Positions 44,402-53,927 of a stretch of 64,000 nt of DNA are shown piece by piece (position 1 is the stretch's first letter; each line of letters starts with the position of its first letter). Both the position numbers and the translations under genes were made by a program. The notes under the pieces are model-generated. The model did no database searches and was not told where the DNA came from. It saw only the letters and a program-made list of their open reading frames with translations. The stretch is taken from positions 22,975 through 86,974 of the forward strand of contig UQVZ01000014.1 in the NCBI GenBank assembly GCA_900544675.1. The letters run 5' to 3'. This DNA is from an uncultured Bacteroides sp. Its GTDB lineage: Bacteria; Bacteroidota; Bacteroidia; Bacteroidales; Bacteroidaceae.

Positions 44402-45546
44402 TTGCCAGCCATATCAACAGGATTAGAATAAATGCCCAACAGGATATCTGTCAAGGTCTCCATATCACAAGTATCCCCATATCGGTTAAGAAGCGAAAGG
44501 TGATGAAGGAAGGTCTCTTTTTGATTCCTTGTATAACGGTCAGCATACTCATTTCTTCCATAACGCAAATCATGGGCTATATAGTTGGTTGCCATCAACC
44601 GGTAAGCACTGTGTATGCGCTGGTCTATCAAAGTCGCTACAGACCGATTGAAAACATTCAATGTACAAGCATCAAATTGGGTCAGTTCCTCTTTCTGCAA
44701 CGGTTTACAAAACTCTAAATGTACCTTTCCTTTAGGCTGGATAAGCCCGGTAAGAATACTATTCATATCCTCACCCGGCTTCTTGACATAACGTCCTATT
44801 TGTTGTCTTTCATAAACCTCCAGTGCCTTCAGAATATCACATGGCTCCCATTCATAGCTGATGGCAACCGGAACGATATGCAGTTCGGCTATCGAATCTA
44901 CTTTATCGCCCGACCGGCTCATGCCCAACATCTTGATAATACCTTGGTCTGTAACATCTTTTCCGTCTTTGGTACGCCCATTACGTTGTGCAATCCATAC
45001 GGACAAGCCTTTCTGACAAATGGTATGACGAATATACGCACTCAAATGAGACGACGAACGATAAAACGCTTTCATGTCATTACCCGGGCGTTCCACTTTA
45101 AACATTTTATTCGCCTTACCAATATCTACAATAAGCTGGTTCTGCATCAAATTAGCACCGAAAGTGATTTCACTCGTTGTAAAACCATTCGTATACAGTA
45201 TACACTGCATCAAACTGGAATCGAGAACAATATCCCGATGGTTTCCGATAAACAAGTATGCTGTTCCATGAGAAAGATGTTCTACTCCGCTGAACGTAAA
45301 TTCTGTTATCGACCGCTTAATTACTTGATCAAACAGATAAAACATCACCTGAGACTGAAGCTGCTCGACAGTACGAATCGACTTTATCTTCTCTTTCACA
45401 ACTGCAATATCCATTTCGGGAAATACATACGATGCCAGTAAAGGAAATACAGCACTGTCTGCTATCCGTTGCATGGCAGCGGGTATTTCATCATCGTTAT
45501 ACGGACGGATATCATCATAATCTTTGCTGTCTGTCATACGCATCAT
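44398..45546 (-). CDS. PlsB/PlsC-like glycerol acyltransferase family protein
   Basis: 382-residue protein with an HX4D-type motif in GNHRDIVLDSSL and downstream WIAQRNGRTKDGKD, which resembles the acceptor motif of glycerolipid acyltransferases. The rest is helical, and no signal peptide is seen. Three in-frame ATGs (45546, 45543, 45537) are possible. It overlaps the FAD oxidoreductase gene by about 32 bp and the PlsC gene by 4 bp. It may acylate a lipid head group in the pathway; the acceptor is not predictable. Confidence 0.82.
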   Translation of the reverse strand: MMRMTDSKDYDDIRPYNDDEIPAAMQRIADSAVFPLLASYVFPEMDIAVVKEKIKSIRTVEQLQSQVMFYLFDQVIKRSITEFTFSGVEHLSHGTAYLFIGNHRDIVLDSSLMQCILYTNGFTTSEITFGANLMQNQLIVDIGKANKMFKVERPGNDMKAFYRSSSHLSAYIRHTICQKGLSVWIAQRNGRTKDGKDVTDQGIIKMLGMSRSGDKVDSIAELHIVPVAISYEWEPCDILKALEVYERQQIGRYVKKPGEDMNSILTGLIQPKGKVHLEFCKPLQKEELTQFDACTLNVFNRSVATLIDQRIHSAYRLMATNYIAHDLRYGRNEYADRYTRNQKETFLHHLSLLNRYGDTCDMETLTDILLGIYSNPVDMAGK

Positions 45547-47041
45547 TAATTTTTTTCACAATATGTCCTTTCCCAACAAGACATTCAACGGTCTCTATTG
45601 CCGTAAGCGGAACACCGCAAATGCCATGAAGGTTAATATTCTGTCCTGTAAGTAAAAGATTGCGCACCTTAGTAGCTATAGGCAACTGCGATAACATTAT
45701 GTTCTGACAATCGCGGTTATAACCATACAACGCTCCTTCCTTGGTTCCATAATAGTCACGAATCGTAAGAGGAGTAGAAGCAAAGCAGAACTCTATATCT
45801 TCCCGAAGATGCGGACACACTTGCTCCAGTTTATCCAATACACGCTGAAGTGTATATTCTTTCCATTCCTTATAAGCCTGCGGACGCCGACCGGTATATG
45901 AATCAGCCCACTTGCTGACAGCATCGAACGGCATCGGACAATTCACCGTCATACGTTCCGCCCATTTTCCCTGCCCAGCAGATGGCGGAGTAAGATACAT
46001 AAACCCGCTTGGAAAGACAGAAGAATCGTACTCTCCTAACCGCCATACGTAACCATGCTTTTCCTGAAAATAACACGGATGATTGACAAAAGGCTGCCGG
46101 GCATCTTTCTTAAACTTAATATACACTGAAAAAGCCGAATACGAATTGGGTATCTCTTGCAAACGGTCACGATAAGACTTTAAAAAGGCTTTCTCGGGCA
46201 GCAGTCTCAATAAAGCGCAAGGATGAATATCCGAAATATACCAATCGCCGGCATAAACTTTACCACTTCGGGTAGACACCTGCCGGATAAAATGGTTTTC
46301 AACTGTAATATCTACCACAGGATCACCAGCCAGAATCCTTCCGCCCGCATCAACAATGATTGCAGCCAAGGCATCGGCAAATTGCTGACTCCCATCTTCG
46401 AACATACTGGACCCGTTAATATACAATACATTTACCAAAGCATGTACAAAAGCCGGAGTATGCCCTGCCACCCCGCCATACATCGGATTCATATAAGCCA
46501 ATAGTTCGGCAAGGACCGGGTCGGTAATGTAACGGGAAATAAATTCGTCTGCCGGCATTAAGAACTCTTCTGAATGTGCACGCATTCTACTCCCATCGCC
46601 GGTACGAAGATAAAACAAATCAACCTCTTCACTCAATGCCCACAAAGCATCCAGATAACGGTATATACCTTCAGCTTGTCCGGGAAAGCGACTGACAAGA
46701 TACTGACCGAAAGCTTCTTTTCCACGCGGCAATGCATACGTTTCTCCACCTACCCCGAAAGTAACCGAATCAATGCAGTCTATATCTGTATGCCGGATAC
46801 GAAGCTTATCTAAAATGCCCAAATACGAACAAATCTTATACATATTATCTCCCGGCATAAATCCGCCTAAAATATGCATTCCCGTTTCAAAAATCACACC
46901 TTTATGACGAAAACATTGCAAACCTCCGCCAATGATGTTATTTTTTTCCAACAGAGTCACTGTATATCCTTCCTTTGCCAGAAAAGCTCCCGTCATCAGT
47001 CCTCCAAAGCCAGCTCCTATAATAAGAACATCTTTACCCAT
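45515..47041 (-). CDS. CrtI/phytoene-desaturase-like FAD oxidoreductase, second copy
   Basis: 508-residue flavoprotein of the COG1233 carotenoid desaturase/isomerase type. The N-terminal dinucleotide fold GAGFGGLMTGAFLAKEGY is followed by LLEKNNIIGGGLQCF and, near the C-terminus, LLLTGQNINLHGICGVP. Related Bacteroides proteins are often labelled retinol reductases on weak grounds. It is homologous to the gene just upstream. I prefer ATG 47041; a GTG at 47050 follows the previous stop directly. In this operon it may desaturate or isomerise a polyene chain. Confidence 0.85.
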   Translation of the reverse strand: MGKDVLIIGAGFGGLMTGAFLAKEGYTVTLLEKNNIIGGGLQCFRHKGVIFETGMHILGGFMPGDNMYKICSYLGILDKLRIRHTDIDCIDSVTFGVGGETYALPRGKEAFGQYLVSRFPGQAEGIYRYLDALWALSEEVDLFYLRTGDGSRMRAHSEEFLMPADEFISRYITDPVLAELLAYMNPMYGGVAGHTPAFVHALVNVLYINGSSMFEDGSQQFADALAAIIVDAGGRILAGDPVVDITVENHFIRQVSTRSGKVYAGDWYISDIHPCALLRLLPEKAFLKSYRDRLQEIPNSYSAFSVYIKFKKDARQPFVNHPCYFQEKHGYVWRLGEYDSSVFPSGFMYLTPPSAGQGKWAERMTVNCPMPFDAVSKWADSYTGRRPQAYKEWKEYTLQRVLDKLEQVCPHLREDIEFCFASTPLTIRDYYGTKEGALYGYNRDCQNIMLSQLPIATKVRNLLLTGQNINLHGICGVPLTAIETVECLVGKGHIVKKINDAYDRQQRL

Positions 47042-47050
47042 AGCCACCAC

Positions 47051-48550
47051 TTATCGATTGTTCGCCTCTACGATTTGTTCATAAATATATTTCGATGTCA
47101 ACAACTCACTGCATGTCACCATCGTTCCTACAATAACCCCCAACATACCATGTGAATTGACATTCTGTCCCGTCATGAAAAGATTTGGAATCCGCGTCTT
47201 ATGAGGCACTCTGCCAGCACTGCCTAATGAAACATTTTTGGCTATGCCGTAAAGAGAACCTCCTTCAGTACCGGTATAGTCACGATATGACAAAGGAGAC
47301 GAAACATAAAAATGCTTGATATTATCTTTGATACCGGGGAATTGCTTATTTAAGGAGTCAATCAAAAGAAGAGCCCGATGCGAAACAAATTCTTCATAGT
47401 CTTTACCGCGCTGTCCGATAAAAGTATGCTCCCACCGCTTCAGTTCCTCGATATGCATATACGACAAGATAATCCCAGCACGAGCAAACTGTTGCATGGG
47501 ACTCTCGCAAAGATGCATATATAAGTATCCTTTCGGCCAGGTAGAAGCATCATAGCTTTCACAGCCCCAAGGTGTATCTTGATTGTATCCGAAAAAATTA
47601 TAATTCATATACGGAACAGTATTTTCTTTGAAATGCAAATATACGGAAAATCCGCCAATAGTCTGAGGAATACTGTTAATCCGATTTCGGAATATCGGAC
47701 GAATCAAATGAGTGTCTCCTAACAATTCCATCGTACGAATGGGATGAGTGGCAGAAATAATATAATCAGCTTTCAAGAATTCACATCCATTGACTTCTAC
47801 GCCTGTAGCCTTTGTTTCGTCACAGACAATACGTGTCACCTTACTTCGCGTGCGCACCTCTCCCCCATATTTACTGATAACTTCTACTAAAGACTTAGCA
47901 ACCACATCACTGCCCCCGACAAAACGGAATGAACTCTGATTGTAAAAATTCATGATAAAAGCATGAACCGAAAAAGGAGTTTTATCACGCTCACCCGCAT
48001 AGAGAGGCAAATCGCCCACCAATACTTTTTGCAATAACGAATCTTCAATGACATGCTCTACCACATCATTGACAGAACGCAACTGATATTTCATATTAAT
48101 AGCTTCATCTGTCGCACCATATTTCAATGTATGCAAAGAAGAAGAAGCCGAAATACTTTCAACAATATCATAATAGTTTGCCAAATTGTCTTTTTCTGCC
48201 GGAAAATAAGAAGCCATCTGCTCTAAAAAAGCCTCTTTGCCATTTGCAAAATTAAAATGTTGCCCTGCAAGTGATACGACATTATAACGGTCTGTATCCA
48301 AACGGGATAAAACAATTTTGTCATCAATTTCCAGATAACGCAACATCTTATTCAAGATTTGCCCTTCATCTGCACTGCCGATAAAATGCATCCCTGTCTC
48401 AAATTTCACCTTGTCCCTCCAAAAACATTGCAAACACCCTCCGATTTGCGTCCCTTGCTCCAAAACAGTCACATCATAACCATTTTTGGCAAGCATGACG
48501 CCTGTCGACAATCCTCCAAGACCGCCACCTATTATAATCACTGTTTTCAT
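47051..48550 (-). CDS. CrtI/phytoene-desaturase-like FAD oxidoreductase, first copy
   Basis: 499-residue paralogue of the next gene. It has GGGLGGLSTGVMLAKNGYDV at the N-terminus, VLEQGTQIGGCLQCFW, and LFMTGQNVNSHGMLGV near the C-terminus. FAD-dependent desaturase or double-bond isomerase activity is inferred from the family. It overlaps the MMPL fusion gene by 4 bp. Two such enzymes side by side suggest sequential redox or isomerisation steps on an unsaturated acyl chain, which core aryl-polyene enzymes alone do not require. Confidence 0.85.
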   Translation of the reverse strand: MKTVIIIGGGLGGLSTGVMLAKNGYDVTVLEQGTQIGGCLQCFWRDKVKFETGMHFIGSADEGQILNKMLRYLEIDDKIVLSRLDTDRYNVVSLAGQHFNFANGKEAFLEQMASYFPAEKDNLANYYDIVESISASSSLHTLKYGATDEAINMKYQLRSVNDVVEHVIEDSLLQKVLVGDLPLYAGERDKTPFSVHAFIMNFYNQSSFRFVGGSDVVAKSLVEVISKYGGEVRTRSKVTRIVCDETKATGVEVNGCEFLKADYIISATHPIRTMELLGDTHLIRPIFRNRINSIPQTIGGFSVYLHFKENTVPYMNYNFFGYNQDTPWGCESYDASTWPKGYLYMHLCESPMQQFARAGIILSYMHIEELKRWEHTFIGQRGKDYEEFVSHRALLLIDSLNKQFPGIKDNIKHFYVSSPLSYRDYTGTEGGSLYGIAKNVSLGSAGRVPHKTRIPNLFMTGQNVNSHGMLGVIVGTMVTCSELLTSKYIYEQIVEANNR

Positions 48551-51500
48551 AATACCTTCACCTTATATTTATTCTTATACGCCATATATGGAGCCCAATA
48601 TTCTGAAGTTTCCAGCTTCTTTCGCATTTCAGCATAATGTTCCACATAGAAACGATGCATCATACTCGTAACAACACGAGCAGACATATCTTTTATTGAA
48701 TCGGAAGTTACTCTTGCACCTATTTCCAGCGTTACACTGCCCTTTCTAAGCATAAAATCATATTTAGGCAACACATCATACAGCCCATGTATAAACAATG
48801 GAAGCACATCCAGACCTAATTCTTTTGCCAATACGAAAGCGCCTTTATGGAAATGGCCTATCTCACCATTCGGCGTACGTGTCCCTTCAGGAAATACCAC
48901 AATGCTATATCCTCTGCGGACAAGATCCTGCAAATAAGGGAAATTCTGATCAAACCCGTTAGATACAGGGCGGAATTCTGCTGTATGAATCACCAATCCA
49001 TAGTAAGGATTATTCCATACCCAGTCATTGGTCAATACAATCACTTTAGGAGAAAGCTGCATGAGACACATCAAATCTAAATGAGACTGATGATTGCAAA
49101 TGATGACAGCCGGCTTCTCGAAACTTTCGCCTGCATCATTGATTTGCCTGAACTTCACACCGGGAACATGACGGATTACAAAATGAGATATACGCTGTAA
49201 CAACCGATGGTAAAAACACTCTCCATTCCAGACCTTTTGCAAAGGACGGTAAATCAGAAAAGTATAAGGTATCAAGATGAAGAACATGCCACATAAAAAT
49301 ACTGAAAAAGAAAAGACCGAAGCAACCAGACGATATAAAGTTACAGGATATTCCCGCAATTTTCCTTTTTTATACGTCAGCCAGCGGAATACCATCGGAG
49401 GCAAAGTATAAGCCATAATCACCACCGTTATCATACCTATAATAGTCACTTCGGCCAGCGAACGCATAGCCGGATGCTTACTGAAAATCAATGTTCCGAT
49501 ACCAATAAACATAATGATAGCGGAAAGTGCCACACTACTCTTATAACGTTCCAGCCGACGTTTACCTGTAGTATATTCATACATCAATCCTTCTGTGATA
49601 AATATGGTATAGTCGTCACCCTGTCCGAATATGAAAGTCGCAAGGATGATATTCACAATGTTGAACTGTAACCCTAATAACTGCATGATACCTAAAATCC
49701 ATATCCAACTGACAGCCAAAGGTAAAAAAGCCATAAGACTCAATTCAATACAACCAAACGACAGCCAAAGAAACAAAAATACGACAAACCCACAAACGAA
49801 ACCTATATAATTAAATGATTCGGACAACACGACAGCCAAATGATTGCTTACATCCAATTGGGAAAAAACAAAACAATCTGCCGGAAGAGCCGAAGCTATT
49901 TGTTCCTTAATCTGATCAACGTGCTGTTTCCTGACCTGAACAAAATTGACCACTTTATACCCCTCCTCGTCAGACATAACAAAGCGTTGCCCGATAAGAT
50001 TAAAAAAAGCTTGTCTGTAAGCAGAATCAGCAGCAATGTCCTGTGATTCCCGAACCATATTTTCAAAAGGAAGAAAAGCTTCACTCGAAAAACCTTCTTC
50101 TTCTGCCACCGTTTCAAACTTTTTCATTACAGTTGCTTTACCTTGCCAAAAAGCCTGCCACTTCTGTAAACGTTGTGTACTAAGGCTATCCGACAGCATC
50201 ATGCCAGCTACACCTATAATGCGATGCACCCCTTCAACCGCAGCAATGCTATCTGTCATCACCTCATTACGCCTCAACGCCAAATCTAAAGTTTTCCCTT
50301 CCGCTACTGCATAAAGCACAAACAGGCTGTCACCTTGGCTTTGCATGCTTGACGACAGAAATTTCAAATCTTCACGCTGCTCAGGCAACATATAATTGAT
50401 ATTCTGCATATTCGAATCAAATGAAGTATTCCTGCTGAAATAACCAAACACCAACGTAAGCCCTGCAATCGTCCATAAAGCCAAACGCTTCATCGGCTTG
50501 TCTTGAGAAAATCCTAACCGCCCTAGCACCAACAGACGTGAAGGAGTGTCTGTCACCTTATGTGGCTTCAAAAACACAGGCAAACATATCAAAACAAACA
50601 GAATTGTACCTATCAGCGTCAAAGAGCCGAACAAGCCCAAATCACGCATAGCCTGTGCATCAAGCAATACCAAACACAAAAAAGCACTGACTGTAGTGAT
50701 ATTCCCCACCAGCAATGGAGGAACCATCTCTTTCAGAGTTTCGCGCATACTGGTTTCGTGCTTCAAATGGTCGATGAAATGTAACGGATAATTGACTGCT
50801 ATGCCAATAATCACAGAACCTATGCCGATAACAATCAAAGAAATGCCGTCACGCATCAAGGAAAGCACCCCTAAAGCAAAAAGCCATCCCGCAAAAACTG
50901 AAATGCCAATGCTTATCAAATCACCCACCCTTCGGAAAGAATAAACCAAGACCAACAAGATAAGCACTACCGACAAACTAACAGCCAACAGGCTGTCCGA
51001 TTTTATTTGACTGGCATTAGTAACAGCTATCAACGGAGCACCAACGGCAGACACAGACACAGTAGGGCAAACCATACGGACATCAGCCAAACACATATCC
51101 AATAACTGTTGCAACCGCTGATTATTACGCGACTCACTGATACCAAAAGGAGATTCAAGCAAAACGATACCCGCTCCATCTTTAAAAAGATAGCCATCCC
51201 TTATCTGATAAGCATTGTCCACATTCAATCCCTGCAGCCTGTTCATCACGCCAGAACTTATATGTAACGGATCATAAGGCATGCTTTGTGCCATCATGCT
51301 TCCGGTAGGCAACATCAGCATCTGCTTATTGTATTCCATCTGTTCCGATAAATATCCATCCGACTCCATCAATGAATCAAGACGCAGATAATCCCTACTT
51401 GTAAGCAACACCGGATAAACTCTCCACACCGTCTGCAACATGTCCATCATAGCTGCCTCATCCATACGCACCTGTAAGTCACGCACTATTTTACTGGAAT

Positions 51501-51789
51501 CACGCTTGGCCACCGCTTCTCCAAAAATATCCATAGCTTCCTCCAGAGCAGACACATCCTCCGTGCCCTTGAAAATTACAGCTATTTTATCTTGTCCACC
51601 CATCTCATTGAACACTTCCGAATACTTATGTGTCTGCTCATCAAGAGGCATGAATGCCGATATATCTTCATCGTAATGCATCCGAAGAGATAAAACAGCA
51701 AACAGCAACAAAATCATACACGTTGCCAAATATGCTATTTTCCGATGTACAACAAGCCAATCGTATATTTTTAAAAACAACTTAGTCAT
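48547..51789 (-). CDS. MMPL/RND-type exporter fused to a PlsC acyltransferase
   Basis: 1080-residue fusion. Residues 1 to about 800 form an MMPL/RND-like lipid transporter with two sets of membrane helices and large periplasmic loops (DEDISAFMPLDEQ in the first loop, GQGDDYTIFITEG in the second half). From about residue 860 there is a PlsC domain with NHQSHLD and VVFPEGTR. It probably moves the finished lipid across the inner membrane while or after acylating it. The start ATG 51789 overlaps the GT2 stop by 4 bp; the frame is open 51 bp further. It corresponds to the COG4258-like exporter of aryl-polyene clusters. Confidence 0.9.
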   Translation of the reverse strand: MTKLFLKIYDWLVVHRKIAYLATCMILLLFAVLSLRMHYDEDISAFMPLDEQTHKYSEVFNEMGGQDKIAVIFKGTEDVSALEEAMDIFGEAVAKRDSSKIVRDLQVRMDEAAMMDMLQTVWRVYPVLLTSRDYLRLDSLMESDGYLSEQMEYNKQMLMLPTGSMMAQSMPYDPLHISSGVMNRLQGLNVDNAYQIRDGYLFKDGAGIVLLESPFGISESRNNQRLQQLLDMCLADVRMVCPTVSVSAVGAPLIAVTNASQIKSDSLLAVSLSVVLILLVLVYSFRRVGDLISIGISVFAGWLFALGVLSLMRDGISLIVIGIGSVIIGIAVNYPLHFIDHLKHETSMRETLKEMVPPLLVGNITTVSAFLCLVLLDAQAMRDLGLFGSLTLIGTILFVLICLPVFLKPHKVTDTPSRLLVLGRLGFSQDKPMKRLALWTIAGLTLVFGYFSRNTSFDSNMQNINYMLPEQREDLKFLSSSMQSQGDSLFVLYAVAEGKTLDLALRRNEVMTDSIAAVEGVHRIIGVAGMMLSDSLSTQRLQKWQAFWQGKATVMKKFETVAEEEGFSSEAFLPFENMVRESQDIAADSAYRQAFFNLIGQRFVMSDEEGYKVVNFVQVRKQHVDQIKEQIASALPADCFVFSQLDVSNHLAVVLSESFNYIGFVCGFVVFLFLWLSFGCIELSLMAFLPLAVSWIWILGIMQLLGLQFNIVNIILATFIFGQGDDYTIFITEGLMYEYTTGKRRLERYKSSVALSAIIMFIGIGTLIFSKHPAMRSLAEVTIIGMITVVIMAYTLPPMVFRWLTYKKGKLREYPVTLYRLVASVFSFSVFLCGMFFILIPYTFLIYRPLQKVWNGECFYHRLLQRISHFVIRHVPGVKFRQINDAGESFEKPAVIICNHQSHLDLMCLMQLSPKVIVLTNDWVWNNPYYGLVIHTAEFRPVSNGFDQNFPYLQDLVRRGYSIVVFPEGTRTPNGEIGHFHKGAFVLAKELGLDVLPLFIHGLYDVLPKYDFMLRKGSVTLEIGARVTSDSIKDMSARVVTSMMHRFYVEHYAEMRKKLETSEYWAPYMAYKNKYKVKVL

Positions 51790-52496
51790 AATAATCTGAT
51801 TAACTTTAAGGGTAAAGCATATACAACAGCTAAAAAACAAAGAATAGTATTCAACAGGCTGATGCGGGCAAAATCATACACTGGGCGAAAGTGTGAAACA
51901 CGCTGACCTGCCGGCGGATAATAGACCTTCACACCGATAGGAACAATAGAAATACCCTGCCATGCAGCATAAACCAACATTTCCAGTTCTGCTTCATAGC
52001 GAGAAGTCAGCCACCACAATTTGCCCATTTTCCGTAAAGGATATAAACGATATCCGGTCTGTGTATCCGGCAAATCAATTCCCGTTTGCAATTTAAACCA
52101 AAAGTTTGAAAATTTGTTGGCAAAAGTGTTAGCAGCAGGCATATTCTTTTCGGTTAAATTACGGCTGCCCACAATCATGCTATCAGGATGCTGACGGATA
52201 GCCTTGACAAAAGCAGGTATGTCACTAGCAAAATGCTGTCCATCGGCATCTATTGTTATCGCATAATCAAAGCCTAAGGCACATGCCTTGCTGAAACCGG
52301 CCTTCAATGCATAACCTTTTCCCCTATTCCGGCCATAATCGACCACTATCACACCTGTATCCGCTAATAACGAAGGTGTTTCATCGGTACATCCGTCGTT
52401 CACTACAATAATATCAGAAGTATACCGTTTTACATCTGCTATAACCCGGCATATCGTACCTGCATTATTATATGTTGGAATTATCACGCACCACAT
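51786..52496 (-). CDS. GT2 glycosyltransferase, polyprenyl-phosphate-mannosyltransferase-like
   Basis: 236-residue GT-A enzyme with VIIPTYNNAGTI, VNDGCTDET, the DxD site TIDADGQH and QTGYRLYP near residue 150. A hydrophobic C-terminus suggests membrane association. It resembles the dolichol-phosphate mannosyltransferase/undecaprenyl-phosphate glycosyltransferase branch. It overlaps the dehydratase gene by 29 bp. It may glycosylate the lipid product or make a lipid-linked sugar donor. Confidence 0.86.
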   Translation of the reverse strand: MWCVIIPTYNNAGTICRVIADVKRYTSDIIVVNDGCTDETPSLLADTGVIVVDYGRNRGKGYALKAGFSKACALGFDYAITIDADGQHFASDIPAFVKAIRQHPDSMIVGSRNLTEKNMPAANTFANKFSNFWFKLQTGIDLPDTQTGYRLYPLRKMGKLWWLTSRYEAELEMLVYAAWQGISIVPIGVKVYYPPAGQRVSHFRPVYDFARISLLNTILCFLAVVYALPLKLIRLL

Positions 52497-52854
52497 GGTA
52501 TGTCATTGACATTTTAGAAAATAACTGTTCATCCCGCTGAAATACAACGGTAACTTTACATACATCGTCATTGTCGGTTATTTTCAAAAAGCCGACAGTC
52601 AACTCGGTCACTTCTTCCGGTGAAATGACCGACATATATTTTACGTTCCTTATATCTGTCAAATACACTTCCTTGCCAAGAAACGAAGAAAGCACTTCAG
52701 TAACTATTTGAATTTGACACACGCCCGGTGTAATAGGTCGCCCCGGAAAATGGGCTTTATAAATTGCATGATTAGGGTTAAGACGTATACTTACAGCAAG
52801 CCCTTCCCCTTTCAATTCCTCTTTTATGATATAAAAGAAACTATTCTGTAACAT
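52468..52854 (-). CDS. Hotdog-fold 3-hydroxyacyl-ACP dehydratase-like protein
   Basis: 128-residue FabZ/FabA-like protein. The catalytic region reads HFPGRPITPGVCQIQ, where the His and the following helix match FabZ. The glutamate or aspartate usual in the helix is not obvious, as QIQIVTE places Glu later. It would remove water from 3-hydroxyacyl-ACP to make each double bond. It overlaps the neighbouring small exported protein gene by 14 bp. Confidence 0.82.
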   Translation of the reverse strand: MLQNSFFYIIKEELKGEGLAVSIRLNPNHAIYKAHFPGRPITPGVCQIQIVTEVLSSFLGKEVYLTDIRNVKYMSVISPEEVTELTVGFLKITDNDDVCKVTVVFQRDEQLFSKMSMTYHVVRDNSNI

Positions 52855-53311
52855 CTTCTTTAATTGGTTGTAAACTATATATAATTTTAAACCGTTTATT
52901 CGACAAAATCATACTTCCATCGTCTCTAAGCAACAAATGACGATGTCTTGGCATTTTTTTATCCGGATTAAACAATAAAGACATATCTTTAGCTATAACC
53001 CTACGTATGTACCACTTATCCAACGGTCCCATAACATTTACCAGTTTCACTTTATCTTTATCAGCCCGATAAACGGCATCAAATGCTTTAATGCCAAATT
53101 GATTCATTACACTCATCGCTCCGTCCTCACCTTCCATCCGGATAACACAAATACCCGTCAGATGTCCTTTTTTCGGCAAAGTAATGTCAATATCATAATA
53201 TCGCAGTTCTTGAGCTTCAACACATAATACACCTAAGACAAAGAAACAACAAGCCAGCCATAGCCCTTTCCCTATTCTTTTCACTGTTTTATTCAATTGT
53301 AAAAACGGCAT
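52841..53311 (-). CDS. Exported protein of unknown function in the lipid operon
   Basis: 156-residue protein with a basic N-terminus and hydrophobic segment (GLWLACCFFVLGVLCVEA) that looks like a signal peptide with cleavage near AQ. The mature part is a compact beta-rich domain beginning LRYYDIDITLPKKG. I do not recognise the family with certainty; position next to the LolA-like gene recalls the DUF3261-type small proteins of aryl-polyene clusters. It overlaps the LolA-like gene by 23 bp. Confidence 0.7.
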   Translation of the reverse strand: MPFLQLNKTVKRIGKGLWLACCFFVLGVLCVEAQELRYYDIDITLPKKGHLTGICVIRMEGEDGAMSVMNQFGIKAFDAVYRADKDKVKLVNVMGPLDKWYIRRVIAKDMSLLFNPDKKMPRHRHLLLRDDGSMILSNKRFKIIYSLQPIKEDVTE

Positions 53312-53927
53312 CCGATATTGTTACATTTTTTGCTATATTACTCAATGTTATCCGAGTGACATCCCCTCCCTTTTCTATCAGTTCAACGGTGGTAACCATC
53401 TGAAGTTTAGGATCAATATATAATTGAACTCGATCAAAAAACTGCATCAGTTCCCTCTGCTTAGGAGTTAGACGCGCCATCCATTTCTCTCCAACCGTAT
53501 ACATCACTACACTAAAGTCTTCTGTATCCGAAAGGCTTCTGCCAGTCACACTATTCATCATAATCCGCGCTATCTGCTGAAACAGCCTGCTGGATTTAAC
53601 AGAAACAATATCTGTCTTCCCTCCAGACTTCATCATCACTTTGTCATCGTTTAAGATAAACGTATAAGTATAGGGAGAAACATATTCCCAACGCAACAGT
53701 GTTCCACCTTTATAATACATCTTCCCTTGAGATACCATTGCGGTTTTCAACAAAGACAACTGCTTAACTTGACGGAAATCGCACTGCAAAGTTGTCATCT
53801 TGCCAGCAGCCATACATACCTGTTCAATCATTTTTTTACTTTCGTCTGCACTTACAGCCTGCTGAGCCGAAGCTGCAAGAGAAAACCATGCCAATAACAC
53901 AAGAAATAAAAGTTTCATATCCAACAT
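53289..53927 (-). CDS. LolA-like periplasmic lipid carrier
   Basis: 212-residue protein with signal peptide MKLLFLVLLAWFSLAASA and a LolA/LolB-like half-barrel: CDFRQVKQLSLLKTAMVSQGKMYY (in shorter pieces), LLRWEYVSPYTYTF and FTIE at the end. LolA-like proteins in aryl-polyene and flexirubin clusters are thought to carry the lipid from the exporter to the outer membrane. The start follows the stop of the small membrane protein directly (TGA then ATG). Confidence 0.87.
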   Translation of the reverse strand: MLDMKLLFLVLLAWFSLAASAQQAVSADESKKMIEQVCMAAGKMTTLQCDFRQVKQLSLLKTAMVSQGKMYYKGGTLLRWEYVSPYTYTFILNDDKVMMKSGGKTDIVSVKSSRLFQQIARIMMNSVTGRSLSDTEDFSVVMYTVGEKWMARLTPKQRELMQFFDRVQLYIDPKLQMVTTVELIEKGGDVTRITLSNIAKNVTISDAVFTIE

